Below are positions 25,189 through 32,325 of a stretch of 52,014 bases of DNA, piece after piece. Location of the stretch: NCBI GenBank assembly GCA_030685025.1, contig JAUXWC010000157.1, positions 1-52,014 of the forward strand, written 5' to 3'. The stretch comes from Rhodoferax sp. (GTDB taxonomy: Bacteria > Pseudomonadota > Gammaproteobacteria > Burkholderiales > Burkholderiaceae_C). The notes beneath the pieces are model-generated. The model ran no database searches. It had not been told where the DNA came from and worked only from the letters and a program-made list of their open reading frames with translations. How positions within the stretch are numbered: position 1 is the first letter of the stretch; each line of letters opens with the position of its first letter. The translations under genes and the position numbers were made by a program.

Positions 25189-26685
25189 CTAGACAACTGC
25201 TTGCTCCTGCAGGTCGCCCGCAATCAGCCTGAACTGCTCCAGCGCGGCCTCAAGGTCTTCCACAATCTCCAGCGCAATCACACCCGGTGCGGGCAGGTTG
25301 TCGCTGTCAGCCAGGGATTCGTCCTTGAGCCAGAAAATGTCCAGGCTGGTTTTGTCGCGGGCAATCAATTCGTCGTAGCTGTAGGCGCGCCAGCGGCCGT
25401 CGGGGTTCTCGGTACCCCACGTGGCCTGGCGTAGGTGGCGGTTACCCGCTTTATAGAGCTCTACAAACTCGTCCAAGTCTGCACGACGCAGCGGATTGGT
25501 CTTCAGCGTGAAGTGCTTGTTGGTGCGCAGGTCGTATATCCACAGCTTCTTGGTCCAAGGCGTTTCACTGGCGCCCTTTTTCTCGAAGAACACCACGTTG
25601 GCCTTCACGCCCTGGGCATAGAACAGGCCGGTGGGCAGGCGCAGCAGCGTGTGCACATCGCAGTCGTGCAACAGCTTTTTGCGGATGGTTTCACCCGCGC
25701 CGCCTTCAAACAGCACGTTGTCGGGCAACACTACCGCTGCGCGGCCATGGGTGGCCAGCAGGGTCTTGATGTGCTGCACAAAGTTGAGCTGCTTGTTGCT
25801 GGTGGTGGCCCAGAAGTCGTCGCGCTCGATGGTGTCTTTCTCGGTGCTGGTGCGGCCGTCTTCACCCACGATGACGGTGCTGCTCTTCTTGCCAAAGGGC
25901 GGGTTGGCCAGCACCACCTCAAAGCGCTCGCCGGGGTCGGCAGCCAGCGCATCGCCCACCACCACGGGCACCTGCTTTTCGGAGCCAATGCCGTGCAACA
26001 TCATGTTCATGGCGCACACGCGGGCCGTGCCTTGCACCAGCTCGTAGCCGGTGAAGGCTTTTTCTTTCAGGTGCTTGAGCTGCTCGCGCGTGAGGCTCTT
26101 GTTGTGGGCCGTGATGTAGTTGTGCGCAGTGAACAAGAAGCCACCGGTGCCACAGGCGGGGTCGGTAATGCGCTCACCCGGCTGCGGAGCAATGCAGTCC
26201 ACCATGGCCTGAATGAGCGCACGTGGCGTGAAGTATTGGCCCGCGCCGCTCTTGGTGTCTTGGGCGTTCTTCTCCAGCAGGCCTTCGTAAGCGTCGCCCT
26301 TCACGTCGGCGCCCAAGATGGTCCAAGTCTCGGCGTCAATCAAATCCACAATCACACGGCGCAGCTTGGCCGGATCCTGAAACTTGTTTTGCGCCTTGCC
26401 GAAGATCAGGCCCAGCGTGCCCTTCTCCTGCCCCAGTTTTTCCAGCGCATGGCGGTAGTGGTCAAACAGGTCGTCGCCGTCCTTGGCCAAGAGCGTGGGC
26501 CAGGCGTAGCTTGAGGGCACGATGCTGGGCTGGTTGTAGGGCGGCGCGCTGCGCTCGTCGGCCATCTTGAGGAACAGCAGGTAGGTGAGCTGCTCCACAT
26601 AGTCGCCATAACTCATGCCGTCGTCGCGCAGCACGTTGCAGTAGTTCCAGAGCTTCTGGACGAGGGTGTTGGTGGTGGTGTTCAT
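25189..26685 (-). CDS. hsdM: Type I restriction-modification methyltransferase subunit HsdM
   Basis: A 498-residue N6-adenine methyltransferase. The N-terminal HsdM domain starts LVQKLWNYCNVLRDDGMSYGDYVEQL (in segments); SAM motif I is ITDPACGTGGFL and the catalytic motif IV is LANPPFGKK. The ATG at 26685 is the family start; an upstream frame to 26763 is unlikely. It should act with HsdS, yet no specificity gene occurs between it and hsdR at 32.3-35.2 kb or anywhere in the window. Its own length leaves no room for a fused target-recognition domain. Confidence 0.93.
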   Translation of the reverse strand: MNTTTNTLVQKLWNYCNVLRDDGMSYGDYVEQLTYLLFLKMADERSAPPYNQPSIVPSSYAWPTLLAKDGDDLFDHYRHALEKLGQEKGTLGLIFGKAQNKFQDPAKLRRVIVDLIDAETWTILGADVKGDAYEGLLEKNAQDTKSGAGQYFTPRALIQAMVDCIAPQPGERITDPACGTGGFLFTAHNYITAHNKSLTREQLKHLKEKAFTGYELVQGTARVCAMNMMLHGIGSEKQVPVVVGDALAADPGERFEVVLANPPFGKKSSTVIVGEDGRTSTEKDTIERDDFWATTSNKQLNFVQHIKTLLATHGRAAVVLPDNVLFEGGAGETIRKKLLHDCDVHTLLRLPTGLFYAQGVKANVVFFEKKGASETPWTKKLWIYDLRTNKHFTLKTNPLRRADLDEFVELYKAGNRHLRQATWGTENPDGRWRAYSYDELIARDKTSLDIFWLKDESLADSDNLPAPGVIALEIVEDLEAALEQFRLIAGDLQEQAVV

Positions 26686-26736
26686 GTGCTTGGATTTAGG
26701 GTGCGACAGGGGCGGGCGAAAGGTACAATTGTGACC

Positions 26737-26937
26737 ATGAAACTGGCTCTCTCCAACCGACACTTGCAGGACAAAACCAAGGCGAAGGCCGGTCTGATTG
26801 TGTCTGCCAGAACTTCATCTGGTGTGGAAGGTATTCGCCAATCTTTCGAGCGGGCAGTACAAAGCGCCAGCAATTCGGATACACGCGCTTTTGTCATGCG
26901 CTGGAAGCAGCGTGCTGCTTCCAAGTCAGCGCAATAA
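26737..26937 (+). CDS. Small hypothetical ORF between hsdM and fic
   Basis: A possible 66-residue basic protein (MKLALSNRHLQDKTKAKAG at the start) on the strand opposite its neighbours. A TACAAT hexamer lies 12 bp before the ATG but there is no clear ribosome-binding site. Its 3' end overlaps the fic 3' end by about 44 bp. I recognise no family. The 208-bp gap between fic and hsdM may equally be non-coding. Confidence 0.25.
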   Translation: MKLALSNRHLQDKTKAKAGLIVSARTSSGVEGIRQSFERAVQSASNSDTRAFVMRWKQRAASKSAQ

Positions 26938-27550
26938 CTCTTTCAAACATTGCCGTCAGGGGCACATAGTTCCTCGCCAGTGCAGCGTGAATGCTGGCAA
27001 TGTAGTTCTGTTTGTTTCGCCCATCCAATGCGGAGAAATTGAGCGGTGGCAGCCCTGCCTGCAACCCCATCAGCAGAGCCAACAGACGTGCAACACGCCC
27101 GTTGCCATCCCTGAAAGGGTGAATCAATATCAACTCCGCGTGAACCACCGCGAGTGCATGTGCCACTGCTTCGTCACTGGCCGGTAAACAGGGCGTGAAT
27201 TCCGCCAATGGGCCGCGCTCCAGGTCGGCCATCAAGCGCTGAATGAGTGGCGCATGCGCGAACTGAAACCCGCCTTTGCCCATGTTGACGGATCGGCACT
27301 CTCCCGCCCAGGAATAGATGGGCTCCAACCACATACGATGCAAGTCACAAACATCCGCTGAGGTAAACCGCTGATCATCGGCATAACGCTCAACTGCCGC
27401 TTGCTGAGCCATCAGCAATGCTTCAGATTCCGCCTGCTGCATATCTCCTACTCGCCTGATTCCCAACAGGTTGCGTAACACCCGACTTCTTGAGCCTGGT
27501 TCGTGCTCAGCCTGTGGGCCGGCTGCATCGTAGCGGGTCCGATTAGCCAT
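26894..27550 (-). CDS. Fic/DOC-family protein (probable AMP transferase)
   Basis: A 218-residue Fic-domain protein. The active-site motif HPFRDGNGR is complete, with the preceding LAVVHAELILI helix and the flap region SVNMGKGGFQFAHA. Such proteins transfer AMP to target side chains. I see no inhibitory (S/T)xxxE(G/N) helix in the chain, so it is probably not self-inhibited. Its start overlaps the upstream winged-helix-like gene by 8 bp, implying co-expression. Fic genes are often embedded in type I restriction loci, as here beside hsdM. Confidence 0.9.
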   Translation of the reverse strand: MANRTRYDAAGPQAEHEPGSRSRVLRNLLGIRRVGDMQQAESEALLMAQQAAVERYADDQRFTSADVCDLHRMWLEPIYSWAGECRSVNMGKGGFQFAHAPLIQRLMADLERGPLAEFTPCLPASDEAVAHALAVVHAELILIHPFRDGNGRVARLLALLMGLQAGLPPLNFSALDGRNKQNYIASIHAALARNYVPLTAMFERVIALTWKQHAASSA

Positions 27551-28223
27551 ACATAGGTCCCTTCACTGGCCGGGGGGCGTTTGGGTCGATCAGTGCTTGA
27601 AGCCGTTCCAGCGCCATGCCCCTCTCACGCGCCTTGCCCACCCGCAGGGCGTCAAACAGGGCCAGCATTTCGTACAGCTTGGCGTCCTGCGTAGCCGCAA
27701 AAGGCACGGATGGGTGCAGCGGCTCCACCCCCACGCCGCGCACCGAGCCATTGGGGTGCGGCCATACAAAGTCTGTGCTGCCAGGGGCAAACACCCCGGC
27801 AAAGGCGGGTGCGCTGTGGCTAGTGGGCACGCCGACGACTAGCGGCAACTTCACTGCCGGGAAAGCGTACTTGGCCCCGTGCAAGGCGAATTCGGCCAAG
27901 TTGTGCGAATGGGGGCGCACCGCGTTGTCGGCTACTGGATCACCATCAACAATCGCAGCGCGGCGCACCCTTTTGCGAGTGACCCGGCAAATGCCCATGG
28001 GCTCTTGCACGCCTAGCGCTGCACTACTGCCCGCCTCTACCGGCTGCGGCGGCATCTCCCGGTTAGGCAGCAGCAGCCCCGCCTGGAGCCCGCGCTTAAT
28101 GCAGGCATGCGCCTCGGACACGCTGATGCCCAACTCCTGCGCCAGCCGGGCATATGTCCAGCGCTGCTCACCCCAAGCCACGAGCTTGAGGGCTACCAGG
28201 AAGTCTTGGGGTTTGAGCTGCAT
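27543..28223 (-). CDS. Putative winged-helix DNA-binding protein co-transcribed with fic
   Basis: A 226-residue protein. The N-terminal 50 residues (LKPQDFLVALKLVAW, then TYARLAQELGISVSEAHACIKRG) look like a MarR/winged-helix DNA-binding domain. The remainder, with HNLAEFALHGAKYAFPAVKL and a C-terminal helical segment LYEMLALFDALRVGKARERG, matches a family I have seen as unnamed regulators but cannot name. A large iteron-like palindrome lies 5 bp before its ATG, which suggests autoregulation. The 8-bp overlap with fic suggests it controls, or is the partner of, the Fic protein. Confidence 0.7.
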   Translation of the reverse strand: MQLKPQDFLVALKLVAWGEQRWTYARLAQELGISVSEAHACIKRGLQAGLLLPNREMPPQPVEAGSSAALGVQEPMGICRVTRKRVRRAAIVDGDPVADNAVRPHSHNLAEFALHGAKYAFPAVKLPLVVGVPTSHSAPAFAGVFAPGSTDFVWPHPNGSVRGVGVEPLHPSVPFAATQDAKLYEMLALFDALRVGKARERGMALERLQALIDPNAPRPVKGPMYG

Positions 28224-28227
28224 CTAT

Positions 28228-28272
28228 ATTCAATATTCGTGAATCGCGAATCGCGAATCGCGAATATTGAAT
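28228..28272 (-). promoter_or_regulatory. Iteron-bearing palindromic operator upstream of the winged-helix/fic operon
   Basis: The arms ATTCAATATTCG (28228-28239) and CGAATATTGAAT (28261-28272) are perfect 12-bp inverted repeats. Three tandem GAATCGC heptamers occupy 28241-28261 between them and create successive TCGCGA palindromes. The block ends 5 bp from the start codon at 28223, so a bound protein would block initiation. Confidence 0.75.
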
Positions 28273-28346
28273 GTAAATGAAATGCCATGCAAAGGCAAGT
28301 CATGAATGAAATTGACCGTCAGCCCCCGTACACGTTGCGCAAGCAG

Positions 28347-28805
28347 CTATAAGTTTTGCAGCAATCCCAAGGCCAGCGGAGGCCTGAACAAGGCATCCAA
28401 CGTCGAAATTGGGCAACCACTGGCCCGCTCAAACTCTGCGGCAATGACCGGCAAATCCCGGTCGCCAGACACCAGCACTTGCGCTTTGCCCACCACTGCC
28501 AGGTGCATAAAGGGCTCGTCGAGCACATCGCGGCACTCCGGCACTGGGGGCGGCGGCTGGGGGATGCGCACTGTCTCGGTGTACGGCAGGTAGTCGGCCA
28601 GCAACTCGTCCTGCTCTGCTTGCGTCAGGCGGAACTTGGGGTAGGCCAACACTCGCACCAGCTCTTGCACCGCGGCGGTACTGGCCAATGGCAAAAGCGC
28701 TCCCTGCTGCCATGCCCGCCGCATCTGCCCTGCCGCGCCACCGCCGAACACCAGCGCAGACAAGACCACGTTGGTGTCCAACACTACGCGCACTGGGGCG
28801 CTCAT
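28347..28805 (-). CDS. PIN-domain toxin (TIGR00305-type putative TA toxin)
   Basis: A 152-residue PIN-fold ribonuclease-like protein: VVLDTNVVLSALVFGG at the N-terminus with the first catalytic Asp, AVQELVRVL with the Glu, CRDVLDEPFMHLAV, and LVSGDRDLPVI with the last acidic residues. It matches the PIN family of putative toxin components. It starts inside the end of the antitoxin gene (4-bp overlap). Confidence 0.88.
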   Translation of the reverse strand: MSAPVRVVLDTNVVLSALVFGGGAAGQMRRAWQQGALLPLASTAAVQELVRVLAYPKFRLTQAEQDELLADYLPYTETVRIPQPPPPVPECRDVLDEPFMHLAVVGKAQVLVSGDRDLPVIAAEFERASGCPISTLDALFRPPLALGLLQNL

Positions 28806-29122
28806 GTCTTGGTCTGAGCCTCTTTGGCAACCGTCTTGTTGGTCTTCGCGGGGGTGACGGCATATGACGCCACCGGCTCGGCAGCCATGGCTGGCGTCGC
28901 TTGGGGCGCTCTGGCCCAGGCCACAGCCGCGGCCATGTCGTAATCGGTCAGATTCAACTCGGCCAATTTGGCTCGAACTGCATCTCCGCGCTGAATGCGC
29001 ACGGGCGTGAGGATGATCTGCCCGGCCCGGGCCTCTACATCAAAGTATTCCGTGGCACCCACGGCCTGCGTCACGCTCTTGGGCAGCGTGAGCTGGTTTT
29101 TGGAAGTGATCTTGGCGAGCAT
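28802..29122 (-). CDS. AbrB/MazE-like antitoxin
   Basis: A 106-residue protein. MLAKITSKNQLTLPKSVTQA is a swapped-hairpin AbrB/SpoVT DNA-binding N-terminus. The C-terminal tail, rich in Ala, Thr and Lys, is longer than usual and probably disordered. The ATG at 29122 is the natural start; an upstream frame begins near the hairpin chain and is rejected. The stop overlaps the PIN-toxin start by 4 bp. Confidence 0.85.
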   Translation of the reverse strand: MLAKITSKNQLTLPKSVTQAVGATEYFDVEARAGQIILTPVRIQRGDAVRAKLAELNLTDYDMAAAVAWARAPQATPAMAAEPVASYAVTPAKTNKTVAKEAQTKT

Positions 29123-29153
29123 GGCATTTAGCGCAAAGTAAGGAAATAACCAT

Positions 29154-29253
29154 CCCCCGGCAAAGCCGGGGGTATTCAAATTGTGAGCCGCTCAAAGCGG
29201 CTAAACGGGGTCGCTAACGCGGCCCCAACTCTTGGCGCCACCGAAACGGTGGC
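29154..29253. repeat. Chain of four GC-rich hairpins with tiny loops
   Basis: Four stems follow one another: CCCCCGGC-AAA-GCCGGGGG (29154-29172), AGCCGCT-CAA-AGCGGCT (29186-29202), GGGGTCGC-TAAC-GCGGCCCC (29207-29226, one G-T wobble) and GCCACCG-AAA-CGGTGGC (29237-29253). Each stem is 7-8 bp and the sequences differ. No coding frame explains them. The first hairpin recurs in inverted form at 51891-51908. Confidence 0.8.
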
Positions 29254-29408
29254 AACTTATCTCCACAGCCCAAGCTGTTCCAGTCTCTCGTCTGACGTCC
29301 GGGTCAGCTTATGTACCAATTTCCTCGAAATTGCCTCTCAAACCCCGGCCAATCCATCAGCATTTTGAGACCGGCCAAATTCATGCATGTTCGCTCCGGC
29401 GGCCACAC

Positions 29409-29927
29409 TTAAATCACTGTCTTAAAAACCGGGTCCATTTTAGTGTTATCGAATGTCTGAAGCGTTCCGTGCCAACGGTCGTTGTCAAATTCAGCATTAG
29501 TGAAGTTGTTGCCTGTATAGGCGCCAATCACTTTGGTCCAGAAGTCAAGGGCAGGTTTATTACCAGCCATTTGACCAACTTCCCAACGTCCACGAACGGT
29601 ATCGAAGATGTGATTAGCGGCAAGCCGACCAACACCTGTACCACGGTACTTCTTCATGACAAAGAACTGTGACATCCACAACTCATTTTCAGGAAAACGA
29701 ACCGATTTATCAACAAGCGCACAACCGGCGTACTTGTCATTTACGGTGAATATGAAGGTCTTACAATTTTCATTGTGAAGGAACCTGTCCAGCATGAAGC
29801 CGTAATCACCATGAGCATCCAAGTCCTGATCCCAGATGTCAGAAAGGTCGTGCTGGTAAAGCTCGAGCATCTTAAAGACAATCATTCGATCAGACTCTTT
29901 AGCAATTCGAATGTTGAAATTGAACAC
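29409..29927 (-). CDS. GNAT-family N-acetyltransferase
   Basis: A 172-residue protein with the acetyl-CoA-binding motif MKKYRGTGVGRLAANHIFD (Q/RxxGxG/A type) and the flanking strand ELWMSQFFV. The substrate is unknown. Codon use and base composition are visibly AT-richer than the surrounding chromosome, as for the truncated exporter next to it, which suggests horizontal acquisition. The 250 bp upstream (to 30179) contain no gene I recognise. Confidence 0.85.
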   Translation of the reverse strand: MFNFNIRIAKESDRMIVFKMLELYQHDLSDIWDQDLDAHGDYGFMLDRFLHNENCKTFIFTVNDKYAGCALVDKSVRFPENELWMSQFFVMKKYRGTGVGRLAANHIFDTVRGRWEVGQMAGNKPALDFWTKVIGAYTGNNFTNAEFDNDRWHGTLQTFDNTKMDPVFKTVI

Positions 29928-30110
29928 TAGAGAATTCTTTCTGTCACTTTGCTATGCCCATTTGCAACTAGGCAGATTCTGTCATTCCAGAGTGGAAGCA
30001 CGATGGGCACGACTGCAAATCTGACGAGTCACCAACTTGCATCTGCTCACCACTGAACACCCGATTCCCATCACCATCAAGACGGATAGAACTGTAGTGG
30101 ATTCATTGTA

Positions 30111-30149
30111 AACCTTCTCTCATGAATTTGTCTTCTATGAGTGAAGGTT
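30111..30149. terminator. Probable terminator hairpin downstream of the truncated exporter
   Basis: The arms AACCTTCTCTCAT (30111-30123) and ATGAGTGAAGGTT (30137-30149) pair with one mismatch in 13 over a 13-nt loop, 30 bp beyond the exporter stop on the minus strand. Only a short T stretch follows, so the call is tentative. Confidence 0.5.
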
Positions 30150-30179
30150 TGCGCTTCTGAGCGCCAAAGCTAAGTCGTT

Positions 30180-31664
30180 CTATGTCGCTAGTTTGACCTT
30201 TTCCTGCTCAAAGTCCGTCGAGTCACTTGAGATAGTCCCATCTTCCAGACGTACTACTCTTTCTGCCATGGAAATCGTCTCAGGCCTATGCGCAACCACC
30301 ACTCGTGTAAGGTTGATTTTGCGAACTGAGTCATTTACAGCGTGTTCGTTGGGAACATCCAGATTACTCGTTGCCTCATCTAGCACCAGAATGGATGGCT
30401 CTTTATAGAATGCCCTTGCCAAAAGTACGCGTTGCTGCTGGCCACCCGACAGTCCTGTACCAATATCTCCAACCAGAGAGTTGTATCCCATAGGCATTGA
30501 GACGATTTCATCGTGAATTGCTGCAAGCCGCGCGCAGTGCTCAATTCTTTCCTGGTCTAGCACTGGGTCAAAGAAGCAGATGTTGTCTGCCAAACTGCCA
30601 GAGAATAATGCGTCCCCCTGCATCACTGTACCCACCATGTTTCGAAAGTTACTCATACCGAGTTTGTGCAACTCCACACCACCAATCAAAACTTCCCCTT
30701 CTGTCGGCTCAACCAACCCAAGCAAAACCTTCACCAGAGTGGTTTTCCCGCATCCAGATGCACCAGTAATGGCTATGAACTGCCTCGCTGGAATTTTTAG
30801 ATTAACGTTCTTCAGGACAAACGGATCTCCCTGTGAATAGCGAAACGACACATTTTTGAGTTCAATTGATGGAGAAATAGAGCTTGCATCAATTTCTATT
30901 TCACTATTGGTACTTTCCGGCAGAGTTAACATGACATCAGCCACGCGATCCGCATGAATGCGAAGCATCTTTAGCTCAATCGCCTTATCCACAAGTGCTG
31001 CGAGTCTCTGACTGAAATGTTCTTTGTAGCTCAGAAATGCAAACAACATTCCGATTGTCAGGCTCTTGTCTAGTACAGCCAGCGCACCAACCCAGATAAC
31101 GATCACTCGTTCAGAGTTCAGAAGAAACGCATTTGCAGTTTGATTTGAGATCGTGAATTTGGAAATCTTCAGCTCAGCATTGAATTGACTTGCCAGAATG
31201 TTGGTCCATCCAACTCGTCGTTCATCAGCCCGATTGAACAGCTTTACGCTTTGCACACCTCTTACTGACTCAAGAAAGTATGTCTCCTGCTTGGCCAAGT
31301 GAACGATCTGCTCCGACGTTGCTGCTCGAAGTGCCCCAAAAAGACTGAAACGGAAGATGACATACAAAACAACCGCGGCAATCGCAATGGCTGTTAGTTT
31401 CACGCTGTACACGAGCATTACTGCCAGAGTTGTAGCCACCAGGAAGCCTTGGTCTATCAGAGGCTTGATGACTTGGTCCCTGAACTTGGTCCGGTTGGTT
31501 CTATCAAGCACGGTCATCAAATCGGTCAAAGCCGCGCCAGTGCTGGCTTTGGCGAGGATTTTGACTTGGTCCCGACTTGGTCCCTGACTTGGTGCCAAGG
31601 GACTCGGTGCCATCCACTGCCGCGCCCTTGGGCCGCCACAGGGTCTGGGCGAGTACAGGTGCAA
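30180..31664 (-). pseudogene. 5'-truncated peptidase-type (RaxB/CvaB-like) ABC exporter
   Basis: The recognisable protein starts around DQVKILAKASTGAALTDLM and runs about 460 residues: part of the ABC membrane domain, then an intact ATPase with GASGCGKTTLVKVLLG, LSGGQQQRVLLARAF and ILVLDEATSNLD. Full-length bacteriocin exporters of this type are about 700 residues, with an N-terminal C39 peptidase domain. That domain and the first membrane segments are missing here. The frame upstream of about 31560 is unrelated sequence with tandem repeats. No HlyD-like adaptor or bacteriocin precursor is seen. AT-rich relative to neighbours; treated as a remnant. Confidence 0.75.
31563..31611. repeat. Tandem GACTTGGTCCC repeats at the truncation junction
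   Basis: Four near-identical 11-mers: GACTTGGTCCC at 31563-31573 and 31574-31584, GACTTGGTGCC at 31586-31596 and GACTCGGTGCC at 31601-31611. A further exact GACTTGGTCCC occurs at 31470-31480 inside the exporter remnant. They mark the boundary between AT-rich and GC-rich sequence. Confidence 0.7.
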
Positions 31665-32009
31665 TCAATCCAGCGTCCCGAGCAGCGTCTCAACATCGCG
31701 CAGCAGGGGGGCAAGGTCATCGGTAATGGCACCCCAGACGATGGCCGGGTCAATGATGTCGTACCCATGAATCAACACATTGCGAAAAGCGATGATGCGG
31801 CGGTAATCGGTGATGCGGGCAGCGGTGTCTGGGTCGTCTTTTTCCAAGCGGCGCATGGCCTCACCGATGATTTCAAAATTGCGCTCCACCGCCTGACGCA
31901 GCACGCGGTTGTGCTGAAATTCCTGGAGCGTTAAACCCTGGGTTTCCACCCTGACAAAGTCCGCCGCGCTGCGGATGTCTTCAAGCAGCTTGGGTGCGCG
32001 GGGCTGCAT
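31665..32009 (-). CDS. HepT-like HEPN ribonuclease toxin (DUF86)
   Basis: About 114 residues of DUF86/HEPN fold. The catalytic RX4HXY motif reads RNVLIHGY. NFEIIGEAMRRLEKDD is also typical. HepT is an RNase inhibited when its MntA partner adenylylates the motif tyrosine. The ATG at 32009 gives a 29-bp overlap with mntA; a start at 32042 would give a longer overlap and is less likely. Confidence 0.85.
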   Translation of the reverse strand: MQPRAPKLLEDIRSAADFVRVETQGLTLQEFQHNRVLRQAVERNFEIIGEAMRRLEKDDPDTAARITDYRRIIAFRNVLIHGYDIIDPAIVWGAITDDLAPLLRDVETLLGTLD

Positions 32010-32307
32010 AGACAGGCTGGCGTGAGCGGTTGACCGCTTCAATGAAAAAGGGGTTGCTCAGAGCGGCAGTGGATACCAGATCAACCTTGCGGTTAAAAAG
32101 CTTTTCCAGCGACTCCTGTAACTCAAAGTAGCGGTGAAAGAGATTGCGCTGGTCTTCGGGGCTAAAGGTCACAAGAAAGTCAATATCGCTATGTGCCGGG
32201 TCAAACGCACCGTCTGCCGCTGAGCCGAACACTTCCAAGCTTTGCACGCCAAAGCGGCTGCACAGCGTGGCAACTTCGGGGCGGTGGTGTTCGATGAGAT
32301 CAATCAT
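31981..32307 (-). CDS. MntA-like nucleotidyltransferase antitoxin
   Basis: A 108-residue minimal nucleotidyltransferase. The catalytic region GSAADGAFDPAHSDIDFLV has the GS...DxD signature, and VDLV provides the third acidic residue further on. MntA proteins adenylylate and silence HepT, encoded next with an overlap. The start lies 18 bp after the hsdR stop, so mntA-hepT probably form an operon with hsdR. Confidence 0.87.
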   Translation of the reverse strand: MIDLIEHHRPEVATLCSRFGVQSLEVFGSAADGAFDPAHSDIDFLVTFSPEDQRNLFHRYFELQESLEKLFNRKVDLVSTAALSNPFFIEAVNRSRQPVYAAPRTQAA

Positions 32308-32325
32308 GGTGCAGTTTGCGTGGAA

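Noticed and set aside
28228-28272. Possible short CRISPR array (three GAATCGC repeats)
   Set aside because: Units are 7 bp and contiguous without spacers, and no cas genes are present.
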